Shown here: in pieces, positions 1 through 5,163 of the stretch | Position numbering within the stretch: position 1 is the first letter of the stretch | Layout: every line of letters starts with the position of its first letter | Assembly: GCA_002451065.1 (NCBI GenBank) | Contig: DKBC01000043.1 | Location: 1 to 5,453 of the forward strand | Source of the DNA: Betaproteobacteria bacterium UBA6910 | GTDB taxonomy: Bacteria > Pseudomonadota > Gammaproteobacteria > Burkholderiales > UBA6910 | Length of the DNA stretch: 5,453 nucleotides | Reading direction: 5' to 3' | Position numbers and translations under genes: made by a program | The notes under the pieces: generated by a model | Databases searched by the model: none | What the model saw: the letters and a program-made list of their open reading frames with translations, nothing else | What the model was told of the DNA's origin: nothing

Positions 1-117
1 CGGACTGCGCTCGGTGGCGAGCGGGGTCCGCAATCCGAGGTACTCGAGGATGCGCTGGATGACGCCCGGATCCTCAATCAAAGCAATGACCCGCATCGGC
101 CTGTTGCACCTGGGGCA
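1..117 (-). pseudogene. C-terminal fragment of a transposase (IS91-like or related)
   Basis: Thirty-nine codons on the minus strand run off the left edge. They begin with a zinc-ribbon-like CPRC, then NRPMRVIALIEDPGVIQRIL, then EYLGLRTPLATERSP. From memory, this order (CPxC, MR-I-A-I, a helix ending ILxxLGL, a Pro/Ala/Arg-rich tail) is typical of the C-terminus of IS91/IS801-type HUH transposases. An in-frame TAA (118-120) sits directly before the first Cys, and no catalytic or N-terminal part lies upstream. What is seen is therefore a 5'-truncated scrap, with its break 48 bp from the cytochrome gene. The family assignment rests on the motif pattern only. The fragment's own stop is outside the window. 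Confidence 0.55.
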
Positions 118-164
118 TTACAAAGGATCAGCCTCATAGACCTTGCGGTCGAATTGGGAGGCCG

Positions 165-668
165 TCAGGGGAGGATGACGGGTGTCGTAAACACGTAATC
201 CCGGGTCTTCACCGGCGTATGGCAACCGAAGCATTCCTGAACGAAGTCCGCGTCCTTGCCGTAGGGCTTCTGCTCCGCTCCCAGCCATCGCGCGAATCCC
301 CAACCGCCCGTCGTCTGGTACTTCGTCCCGTCCTTGATCATGAACTCGGCGTGGACGAAGGCGCCCGGAACCGTCGCCGCCGCCCAGTTTTCGTCCTGGC
401 GGTCCTTCCACACCAACTTGGCGAGAATCGTCCCGTCCGGCCAGGGATTGGTCTTTCCTTCCCGCGCCGCCTTGATCGCCACGTCGTTGCCCAGGATCAA
501 CCGCAGGGTGTTGTTGTCGGTGCGGTGGGACGGCGCAATGGCCCTCCAGTCTTTGTAGCCCTGGGGAATATTGATGCCGTTCGGTGCGGACTCCACGCTT
601 TTCCCGGCGTGGGCGGGAATGAAGGCAGCGCAAAAAACCGCTGCAGCGATGGTCGTGGATCTGATCAC
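165..668 (-). CDS. Cytochrome P460-family haem protein, exported
   Basis: This encodes 167 aa. Residues 1-21 form a Sec signal peptide (hydrophobic stretch ending in AHA, predicted cleavage before GK), so the product should be periplasmic. The body matches the cytochrome P460 family: a segment around IPQGYKDWRAIAPSHRTDN, then LGNDVAIKAAREGK, then NPWPDGTILAKLVWKD, and a C-terminal c-type haem site CFGCH at 146-150. Family members are small c-haem proteins. Some oxidise hydroxylamine through a Lys-haem cross-link, while others are cytochrome c'-beta-like NO or CO binders. I cannot say from sequence alone whether the cross-linking Lys is present; Lys84 and Lys88 lie in the conserved block. The start is GTG, chosen because AAGGAGG lies 4 nt upstream and the signal peptide begins at once. 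It stands alone, with no visible redox partner gene. Confidence 0.87.
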   Translation of the reverse strand: MIRSTTIAAAVFCAAFIPAHAGKSVESAPNGINIPQGYKDWRAIAPSHRTDNNTLRLILGNDVAIKAAREGKTNPWPDGTILAKLVWKDRQDENWAAATVPGAFVHAEFMIKDGTKYQTTGGWGFARWLGAEQKPYGKDADFVQECFGCHTPVKTRDYVFTTPVILP

Positions 669-672
669 GGAG

Positions 673-679
673 CCTCCTT
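673..679 (-). promoter_or_regulatory. Ribosome binding site of the P460-family gene
   Basis: Read on the minus strand this is AAGGAGG, a near-perfect Shine-Dalgarno, with 4 nt between it and GTG (666-668). It fixes a GTG start and rules out the longer overlapping frame starting at 723. No convincing sigma-70 promoter was found further upstream. Confidence 0.75.
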
Positions 680-719
680 CGTAGAATAAACCAATCCGGC
701 CGTGGATCGGTGTCAGGGA

Positions 720-800
720 TCAAGCGCGATAAACAGTGTTGGCAACCGTCAGCAGTTCGGCCTTATCAAGGTCGCCGCTGAGGAAAAGATGATAGGAACT
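720..800 (-). pseudogene. Possible C-terminal gene relic
   Basis: Between an in-frame TGA (801-803) and the TGA at 720-722 there are 26 codons with protein-like composition, including SGDLDKAELLTVANTVY. The pattern S-G-D-L-x-x-x-E-L-L-x-x-A-x-x-V-Y resembles the end of some anti-sigma-factor or DUF4367-like proteins, from memory only. There is no plausible start codon, and the frame upstream of the TGA is low-complexity and Arg/Pro-rich. It may be the surviving tail of a broken gene, or a chance open frame in the leader of the P460 gene. Confidence 0.25.
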
Positions 801-1008
801 TCAACCCGGCTGCGCAAGCCGCCTGGCTATTCCACTGTCAAGTCGCAAGCGCCGAAACGCTCGCCCGGTGCGACAAGATGCTCCCGCGAGCCTGTTCCTT
901 CCCGGGCCAAAGCTGCCCTTACGGCAAATCCGGCAGGTGACGCCGGGCGACTGTGACCCCGAGGCGGGGGCGCGGCACCCGCCCGCCCGCGCCCCGGCTC
1001 GCGCAGGG
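801..1008. other. GC-rich stretch without a supported gene
   Basis: Open frames exist on both strands, but all are Arg/Pro/Ala-rich in the way GC-rich non-coding DNA produces. None has a Shine-Dalgarno or a recognisable domain. No RNA gene or terminator was recognised. With the adjoining relic and leader it forms a gap of about 340 bp between the P460 gene and the repeat. Confidence 0.5.
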
Positions 1009-1109
1009 CGCTGCGGCGAAGGAACCGGGTCGTTATGCAGCCACCGGGCAGCGGTCAGTAGCAGAGATAGAAGCGGTTGGCGAAATCCATCACCGCTTCG
1101 GGGCGCAGG
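1009..1109 (-). repeat. Repeat copy C, 101 bp, matching 4204-4304
   Basis: Aligned without gaps at an offset of 3195, this segment differs from 4204-4304 at 8 positions by eye (about 92% identity). It holds the last 17 codons of the tiny membrane protein plus about 46 bp downstream of its stop. Similarity ends abruptly on both sides. The conserved part includes non-coding sequence, so the two copies share a DNA ancestor rather than only a protein motif. Confidence 0.85.
1055..1108 (-). pseudogene. C-terminal remnant of the tiny membrane protein
   Basis: The minus strand reads LRPEAVMDFANRFYLCY then TGA, identical in protein to the end of the 47-aa protein at 4250-4393. The transmembrane part is missing and replaced by unrelated sequence from 1110. 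An in-frame ATG at 1124-1126 would make a 23-aa peptide, but it has no clear ribosome site, so this is read as a truncated relic. About 110 bp between it and the lipoprotein stop codon holds nothing I recognise. Confidence 0.7.
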
Positions 1110-1218
1110 CCGCGCCGATTGGGCATCAAGCTGACAGCGCGGGTGGAGAATCGCTGGACAGGAACCGTGTGCGGGCCTGGGTGCGGCGCAGATCCCGGGC
1201 ACCCGGAGCCCATTGACG

Positions 1219-2733
1219 CTAATCGCTCGTCTCAGGGCAAGGGGTCCGGAAGGGGAAGTAGTTTGCCGACGGCTTGAACCAGGTCTCGCCGGAAATCAGG
1301 CATTGGTATGTCGGCTCATGGAGGCCCGCCCATTGCGTGACCCGCGGCAGGCCGTTCAGCGTGAAGCGCGTGCGGAAGGTCAGGTAATAATTGCTGCACG
1401 CTTTCAATGGCGATTCCGGCGTGTACTGGGGAACCTCGACTGTTCCGCTGTGTGCCAGATCGCCGGGACGCCAGCCCTGGGCCTCGGGGGAAGCAAAGAA
1501 TTCGATGGCATCGTAGACCCTGAAATCGTAACTCACGTCCGCGAGTCCCTGCAGCTCCCCGCCCTGGTCCGCGTCCAGGATCTTGGACGTCGGGAACGCC
1601 TGCCACCGCAGCGTGGGCTGCAGGGAATCCACCTCGGCGAACTGCCAGCCCGCAAAGGCAGAGCAACCCGCGCACATGGCCCAACTTCTGGCCGGGTACA
1701 CGGGAGAGAGCGGGGCGGCGACACAGGCATCCTTCCCCCACAAGAGCTCGGGGAACCCGGGCGGGTCATAGGCCAGGAACAGCCGATCCACGATCTGCTC
1801 CACGAGATCCTGCAGGCCTGCGTTCAGGTTTCGTCGAAGGGCCTCGGCATTGTTCTCGGCCCAGGTCTCGGTCGTGAGCGGCACGCTGATGAATGCGTAC
1901 CGGCGATCGTGCAACACGGCCGCATCGGAGACTCGAAGGAGGCGGCCCCTAGCGATCATAACCAGTGTGTATGCGGGGCCCGCAAGCCCGCCGGGAGATT
2001 TCAATTGCCCCGCCCCGAACATGCCGACCTTCAGCACGCTGATTTCCAGCACGGTATCGATCCCTTCCTTCCGCAATGCCGAATAGCCCGGATTCTGATC
2101 CAGGCGCGCGGGACCCTCGGCGGGCGCGGCAACCAGGGTTTGGCGGGTCATCCTCTGGGCGTATGCCATTGCGCGGTCCACCACGTGCTGCTGCAGGTCC
2201 AGCGCCTCGAACGCCGCCGTCACCGCTGCCGAAGCGTCCGCAGCGGTCATCGGCGTCTGCGCGCCCCGCTCTCCCGCCCCTGCCGCTGCGCCCACCGCGG
2301 CACCCCCCGCCGCGAAGGGAAGCACCGCGGGACAGGTGGCGCCCGCGAAGGGATTGAGGCAGCCGGTCGCCACGAGAACTATCCCCCAGAGGGCCGCGCC
2401 TCCCGCCGCGCCTGCGGCAGCGCCGCCGCCCGGGGTCAATCCGGAGCCGGTCCGCAGACCCGGAAAGTCGGCATCCGGGACGAACCGGGCGGTGACCACC
2501 CCAATGGTGCCCCGGGGCGCCCGAGCGGTCTGACGCAGGTAGGACTCGTCGCCCGCGTTGTCGAACAGGCGCTGCTGGACCTCTTTCGATGCGCAGCCGA
2601 TCTGGAACAGAGGAAGCACGGCGCAAAGCGCGATCACAACTGCTCGCCGCGCCGCGGGACGCCAACCGCCCCTCTGCCCGCGGTTCGTCCGGCTGGTCTG
2701 CGCTCCGTCGCCGTTGACATGCCTTCTCGTCAA
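1219..2733 (-). CDS. Predicted lipoprotein: glycine-zipper hairpin and C-terminal Fn3-like region
   Basis: This is 504 aa from the TTG at 2731-2733, chosen because AGGAG lies 6 nt upstream. An ATG at 2752-2754 would give 511 aa but has no ribosome site. Positions below use the 511-aa numbering. A basic N-region (RR at 36-37) and hydrophobic core lead to a lipobox-like FQIGC with Cys54; Gln at -3 is unusual, and Ala at +2 suggests outer-membrane sorting. A Gly/Ala-rich two-part zipper (about 109-161) probably forms a membrane hairpin. An alpha/beta segment (about 170-328) follows, with DTVLEISVLKVGMFG and ETWAENNAEALRRNL. The C-terminal part (about 375-480) has LQPTLRWQAFP, YDFRVYDA and ACSNYYLTFRTRF, which looks like a fibronectin-III-type beta sandwich. 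I do not know a named family. It is transcribed divergently from the related gene at 3060-3914. Confidence 0.8.
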   Translation of the reverse strand: MTRRHVNGDGAQTSRTNRGQRGGWRPAARRAVVIALCAVLPLFQIGCASKEVQQRLFDNAGDESYLRQTARAPRGTIGVVTARFVPDADFPGLRTGSGLTPGGGAAAGAAGGAALWGIVLVATGCLNPFAGATCPAVLPFAAGGAAVGAAAGAGERGAQTPMTAADASAAVTAAFEALDLQQHVVDRAMAYAQRMTRQTLVAAPAEGPARLDQNPGYSALRKEGIDTVLEISVLKVGMFGAGQLKSPGGLAGPAYTLVMIARGRLLRVSDAAVLHDRRYAFISVPLTTETWAENNAEALRRNLNAGLQDLVEQIVDRLFLAYDPPGFPELLWGKDACVAAPLSPVYPARSWAMCAGCSAFAGWQFAEVDSLQPTLRWQAFPTSKILDADQGGELQGLADVSYDFRVYDAIEFFASPEAQGWRPGDLAHSGTVEVPQYTPESPLKACSNYYLTFRTRFTLNGLPRVTQWAGLHEPTYQCLISGETWFKPSANYFPFRTPCPETSD

Positions 2734-2739
2734 TTTGCG

Positions 2740-2744
2740 CTCCT
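2740..2744 (-). promoter_or_regulatory. Ribosome binding site deciding a TTG start
   Basis: AGGAG on the minus strand is 6 nt before TTG (2731-2733). The longer ATG start at 2752-2754 has only a GC-rich, SD-less leader. The choice shortens the N-terminus by 7 residues and leaves the signal peptide intact. Confidence 0.5.
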
Positions 2745-2789
2745 GCTGGGGCATGCGCCCGGTGGCGCCCGATGCCTGCCCTCAATTTG

Positions 2790-2817
2790 TTCATAGGCCA
2801 TGGGCAGGTATGGTCAA
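2790..2817 (-). promoter_or_regulatory. Sigma-70-like promoter for the minus-strand lipoprotein gene
   Basis: Minus strand: TTGACC (2812-2817) as -35, a 16-bp spacer, then TATGAA (2790-2795) as -10. The -35 matches the consensus at 5 of 6 positions and the -10 at 4 of 6. It would start transcription roughly 50 nt before the TTG start codon. Confidence 0.5.
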
Positions 2818-2981
2818 CGTCGAAGGCCGCCGACCGGGACCCGTGGTTGCCCTGGCCAAGTTCGCGCTGAGAAAAAGAGCGGTTGCCATTCCTTCAGAAC
2901 CAGGCAAATGCCCGCTAAGTGGACTTGGCCGCTCCATAAGAAAAACTTTGCGTGGCCTGAAGCTCGGCTCATGGCCGTGAT
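2818..2981. other. Divergent intergenic region between the lipoprotein genes
   Basis: This is the core of a 326-bp gap between the two start codons. It is visibly less GC-rich than its flanks, with A-runs near 2870 and 2940, as expected for a divergent promoter region. Promoter candidates lie at both ends. No convincing operator palindrome, RNA gene or small ORF was found, and the open frames crossing it have no ribosome site. Confidence 0.45.
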
Positions 2982-2990
2982 TGCTATAAA
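2982..2990 (+). promoter_or_regulatory. Extended -10 promoter candidate for the plus-strand lipoprotein gene
   Basis: TG-C-TATAAA (TG at 2982-2983, hexamer 2985-2990) fits an extended -10 element, which can work with a poor -35. No good -35 is seen 16-18 bp upstream. It lies about 70 nt before the ATG at 3060. Confidence 0.4.
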
Positions 2991-3059
2991 TGAATTGAGG
3001 CGGTGAAGCGCAATCGCCTCCCGCCGGTTTTACCGCAGCCCATCCACGCGGGAGGTCTT

Positions 3060-3914
3060 ATGCAGGAGCCGACGTTACGCAGGATCGCGGCGGCGCTGCT
3101 CGCGACTAGCATCCTTTCCGCCTGCGACAAGCCGGCCCTGCTGCCCCTGGAAGACCGGAAGGAAGTCTGCGATATCGCGGTGCAGGAGACGTTCGAAGCC
3201 CCCGTCTTCCATCCACCGCCTTTTTACGAAACGCCGGGCGGCCCGGCTGAGGGCGCCGCACGCGGAGCATTAGCGGGAGCGGGTGCGGGCGCGGTTGCGC
3301 CCCTCGTGCTGCCCCCAGTGGCATGGCCCGCAATAATTGTAACGGCCCCTCTAGGCGCCGTGTGGGGAGCCGTGCAGGGCGCCGAGTGCGCGGCGGCGGG
3401 CCAGAGTCACCCGACTGCGGAGGCGGATTTCGAACGGATCTTCCGGCTGGCCTATTCGGGACAACTGAAACAGGCCCTGGAAGCAGATCTGAACGCACCC
3501 CGCGAGGGCTGCGAGCGTGCGCCGTCGGCCACCTCCTCGGACGTCGCGCCCGACGCGGTGGTTGAGATAAATAGCGTGGACGTCCACATGACATGTCCCG
3601 TCAAAAGCCAGCATTACAGCATCATGGTCAAGTGGCGCGTCATGGGCGCGGATGGTGAGAACGCGTTCGGGTCCACCTCGACTCCGGTGGGCGCGGAGAG
3701 CCAGAAGCTGCCTAGGGAGGTCACGACTCAATGCGGTCTGACATCGTTTCTGGACCATGAGGAATGGTTCGCCGATCCCGATAGGGCCCGGGCAGAGATC
3801 GAACGCTTCCTGGCCAAGACAGGCCATCGGATCGCCGCGGAAGTGCTCTCCTCCGTGAAATCCGGATGCGTATTTCACTCCACGGAAACCGGAGAGATCG
3901 TCGAAGCGAAGTGA
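3060..3914 (+). CDS. Predicted lipoprotein with glycine-zipper hairpin
   Basis: This is 284 aa from the ATG at 3060, preferred over a GTG at 3003 because GGGAGG (3050-3055) precedes it and the signal peptide then starts properly. Residues 1-21 are a lipoprotein signal (RR, hydrophobic core, SILSAC with Cys22 in a canonical L-S-A-C lipobox). Asp at +2 is the classic inner-membrane retention residue in E. coli; whether that rule holds here is unknown. Residues 59-112 form a split glycine zipper (GGPAEGAARGALAGAGAG, then PLGAVWGAVQGA) joined by a Pro-rich turn, probably a membrane hairpin. The rest has helices at 119-146, a beta segment (VVEINSVDVHMTCP, then YSIMVKWRVMG) and a C-terminal helix beginning EEWFADPDRARAEIERF. 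Several Cys (37, 110, 151, 179, 225, 270) could form periplasmic disulphides. The order matches the divergent neighbour without its Fn3-like extension. Function unknown. Confidence 0.82.
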   Translation: MQEPTLRRIAAALLATSILSACDKPALLPLEDRKEVCDIAVQETFEAPVFHPPPFYETPGGPAEGAARGALAGAGAGAVAPLVLPPVAWPAIIVTAPLGAVWGAVQGAECAAAGQSHPTAEADFERIFRLAYSGQLKQALEADLNAPREGCERAPSATSSDVAPDAVVEINSVDVHMTCPVKSQHYSIMVKWRVMGADGENAFGSTSTPVGAESQKLPREVTTQCGLTSFLDHEEWFADPDRARAEIERFLAKTGHRIAAEVLSSVKSGCVFHSTETGEIVEAK

Positions 3915-3969
3915 CCGCGACAAACTGAAGCAACCTCGGAATCGCTTTAGTTGCCCGGCAATGGACCTT

Positions 3970-4224
3970 TTACCGCCTCAGGGGGCCTGTCTCGATCCTC
4001 GGTACCGCCAACGATTGCCATTCGCCGCCAGAGCATTGTCTGGCCGACCGTAAAAAGATAGGAGCGCGCGTTCCCCCCGTTTTTTCCAGCAGTTCATAGC
4101 CGACACGCTCAAGTTTAGCCGCCGCAATTCGGTTCGCTTGCCACTTGCGCTGAAAATCCGCTCTGCTGGAGATCGTGACTAGTAACGCCGTCGCTACGGC
4201 AAACGCTGCGGCGAAAGTACCGGG
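3970..4224 (-). pseudogene. Start-less open frame for a small membrane or exported protein
   Basis: Eighty-four codons are open between a TGA (4225-4227) and the TAA at 3970-3972, but no ATG, GTG, TTG or CTG occurs in the first 45 or so. The translation looks genuine: a hydrophobic stretch (AAAFAVATALLVTI), then SRADFQRKWQANRIAAAK, LERVGYELLEKTGG and RSARQCSGGEWQSLAVPRIE. Local base composition is less GC-rich than in the neighbours. The first few codons lie inside repeat copy A (4204-4304). An ATG at 4226-4228 in another frame gives MTRYFRRS, which would join this frame by a one-base shift. The likeliest reading is a small gene whose 5' end was lost or frameshifted at the repeat boundary. 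I do not recognise the family. Confidence 0.4.
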
Positions 4225-4304
4225 TCATTACGCCGCCGCCGGGCAGCGGTCAGTAGCAGAGATAAAAGCGGTTGGCAAAATCCATCACCGCTTCGGGGCG
4301 CAGG
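4204..4304 (-). repeat. Repeat copy A (left part), matching 1009-1109
   Basis: This 101-bp segment aligns ungapped with 1009-1109 with 8 differences. It covers the 3' third of the 47-aa gene plus sequence after its stop. The two copies are direct repeats flanking about 3.1 kb that carries both lipoprotein genes and the start-less frame. Confidence 0.85.
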
Positions 4305-4393
4305 TAGGCGAGGAAGGCGGCGGCGGTGAGGGCGAGCAGGGTGATGGCGCCGAGCGTGGCGAGTGCGCGCACCACCCAGCGCGGCGGGGTCAT
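4250..4393 (-). CDS. Tiny single-pass membrane protein (47 aa)
   Basis: ATG at 4391-4393, TGA at 4250-4252. After a short basic start (MTPPRWVVR), one hydrophobic helix spans about residues 10-30. It is followed by the conserved tail LRPEAVMDFANRFYLCY. The same tail recurs identically at 1055-1108 and in diverged form at 5164-5340 (LRPEFVMDWGNRLLLCY), which supports real coding. Its ATG overlaps the TGA of the MFS-transporter tail as ATGA, implying translational coupling in the ancestral operon. I have a recollection of similar tiny proteins ending in an N-R/Q...C-[FY] motif in betaproteobacteria, without an assigned role. Here its upstream partner is only a fragment, so expression is doubtful. 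Confidence 0.6.
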   Translation of the reverse strand: MTPPRWVVRALATLGAITLLALTAAAFLAYLRPEAVMDFANRFYLCY

Positions 4394-4506
4394 GCGGTGG
4401 CCGCCCGCAGCCGCGCCACGGGGCGGTCGTCGATGGGCCAGTTGAGGAGCGCCGCCACCGCGGAGAGGCCGATGGAGAGGATCCAGACCGCCTCGTACGA
4501 GCCGGT
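4390..4506 (-). repeat. Repeat copy A (right part), MFS tail, matching 5337-5453
   Basis: It aligns ungapped with 5337-5453 at an offset of 947, with 5 differences in 117 bp by eye (about 96%). Similarity ends on one side exactly after the MFS stop codon. On the other it reaches the window edge, so its full extent is unknown. Confidence 0.85.
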
Positions 4507-4512
4507 GGCATC
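4390..4512 (-). pseudogene. C-terminal remnant of an MFS transporter
   Basis: In frame from about 4512 to the TGA at 4390-4392 the translation is DATGSYEAVWILSIG, LSAVAALLNWPI, then DDRPVARLRAATA. This is a last transmembrane helix and a basic cytoplasmic tail typical of MFS carriers, and it is nearly the same as the tail at the right edge (Glu for Gln, different last residues). Homology seems to stop about 8 bp past the hicA stop codon, so the rest of the transporter is missing. An ATG at 4546-4548 gives a 52-aa open frame that would fuse part of hicA, out of frame, to this tail; it is not considered a real gene. Confidence 0.75.
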
Positions 4513-4519
4513 GGGACGC

Positions 4520-4745
4520 TCATCGCAGCCGCAGGTAGTCTTCGACATCGAACCCGGCGTCCTTCAGAATGCGCACGGCTAGGCCGCGCCCGACATCACC
4601 GCCATGCATGGGGATGGTAACGGCGACCTTGCGCGCGTCGTGCCCAAAGGGTGAGATGGCTTCCGGACTGGCGGTCCTCGACAAAGCCCTGGGATTTTAG
4701 AAAACGTACGAGTTCGCGGGCCGTCACCTGCGGCATCCGCGTCAT
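4520..4745 (-). pseudogene. hicA: HicA-family mRNA interferase, frameshifted
   Basis: HicA toxins are small dsRBD-fold ribonucleases that cut mRNA using a His in a G-S-H motif. The N-terminal frame from the ATG at 4743-4745 reads MTRMPQVTARELVRFLKSQG, then FVEDRQSGSHLTLW, with the catalytic-type His30 present. After Trp34 the family sequence continues one base out of frame as HDARKVAVTIPMHGGDVGRG, then LAVRILKDAGFDVEDYLRLR and TGA (4520-4522). One extra base in the C run at 4643-4645 explains this: removing it gives a normal 74-aa HicA. As written, translation ends after 49 aa (stop at 4596-4598). The ATG overlaps the hicB stop (ATGA). It could be real inactivation or a homopolymer sequencing error. 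Confidence 0.85.
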
Positions 4746-4981
4746 GCAGGCACCCCGACCGTCAGCTCCTCGACATGGACGAGTTTTTCATTCTGGGGAA
4801 TGGGCTGGCCATGGGCAAGCAGGGTTTCCAGATGCTGGGATACTGCCTCGCGCATGTTGCGCTTGGCTTCCTCGATGGTCTTTCCGTTGCTGAAGCAGCC
4901 GGGAAGGGTGGGAGAGTAGGCGTAATAGCCCTCATCCTCGGCTTCCTTCTCAATCACGATCTCGAAACTGTAGTACTTCAT
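4742..4981 (-). CDS. hicB: HicB-family antitoxin
   Basis: This encodes 79 aa. HicB binds and neutralises HicA. The sequence shows the HicB partial RNase H-like fold: a beta strand YYSFEIVIEKEAEDEGYYAY, the signature SPTLPGCFSNGKTIEEAKRN, a helix MREAVSQHLETLLAHGQ, and a last strand NEKLVHVEELTV. It ends there, without the C-terminal HTH or ribbon-helix-helix DNA-binding domain that longer HicB proteins use for autorepression. The ATG at 4979-4981 has CCGGAG about 6 nt upstream. The gene order is hicB then hicA with a 4-nt overlap, which is less usual than hicA first but well known. HicA is frameshifted, so this may be an orphan antitoxin. Confidence 0.9.
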   Translation of the reverse strand: MKYYSFEIVIEKEAEDEGYYAYSPTLPGCFSNGKTIEEAKRNMREAVSQHLETLLAHGQPIPQNEKLVHVEELTVGVPA

Positions 4982-5013
4982 CTTGCGCTCCGGTGGATGG
5001 TCCCGTAGCTGTC

Positions 5014-5044
5014 ATTATGCGGCAAACGTCCGTTGCTTTGTCCG
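5014..5044 (-). promoter_or_regulatory. Candidate hicBA promoter
   Basis: On the minus strand, CATAAT (5014-5019) lies 32 nt before the hicB ATG and matches the -10 consensus at 5 of 6 positions. CGGACA (5039-5044) is a possible -35 but with a long 19-bp spacer. It is the only plausible promoter in the 183-bp gap. Confidence 0.35.
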
Positions 5045-5053
5045 CCATGGCGG
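5042..5053. promoter_or_regulatory. 12-bp perfect palindrome upstream of hicBA
   Basis: CCGCCATGGCGG is self-complementary along its whole length and overlaps the putative -35 region of hicBA. That is where an autorepressor could bind. It may also be chance in GC-rich DNA, and this HicB shows no DNA-binding domain. Confidence 0.25.
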
Positions 5054-5163
5054 GCCGGTTCCATTTCCCAATTGCTGCGGCGCTCAAGGCTTGACCTGCA
5101 TGACATGGCAAGCGCCCTGCCGACGTGCTTCTTCGAAGGCGCCTGACGCGGGGGTCTTCGCGC

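Noticed and set aside
118..723. 201-codon minus-strand frame overlapping the P460-family gene
   Set aside because: It is Arg/Gly/Pro-rich and out of frame with a gene that has a signal peptide, a CxxCH motif and a strong ribosome site.
801..1202. 133-codon minus-strand frame across repeat copy C
   Set aside because: It reads the repeat in a frame different from the conserved LRPE...LCY tail and is low-complexity throughout.
1194..1207. CCGGG-TG-CCCGG inverted repeat downstream of the minus-strand lipoprotein gene
   Set aside because: The stem is short with a two-base loop and no T run follows, so it was not called a terminator.
1213..2796. 527-codon plus-strand frame antisense to the minus-strand lipoprotein
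   Set aside because: It is a mirror frame caused by GC-rich codon bias, with no ribosome site, domain or signal; the minus frame has a promoter, SD, lipobox and ordered motifs.
4194..4523. 109-codon minus-strand frame across the MFS tail and the 47-aa gene
   Set aside because: It is a shadow frame. The MFS tail and the tiny protein occupy the two other frames, and both are conserved in the right-edge copy.
4390..4548. 52-codon frame fusing shifted hicA sequence to the MFS tail
   Set aside because: The hicA part is out of its own frame and the join is at the cassette junction, so the fusion is accidental.
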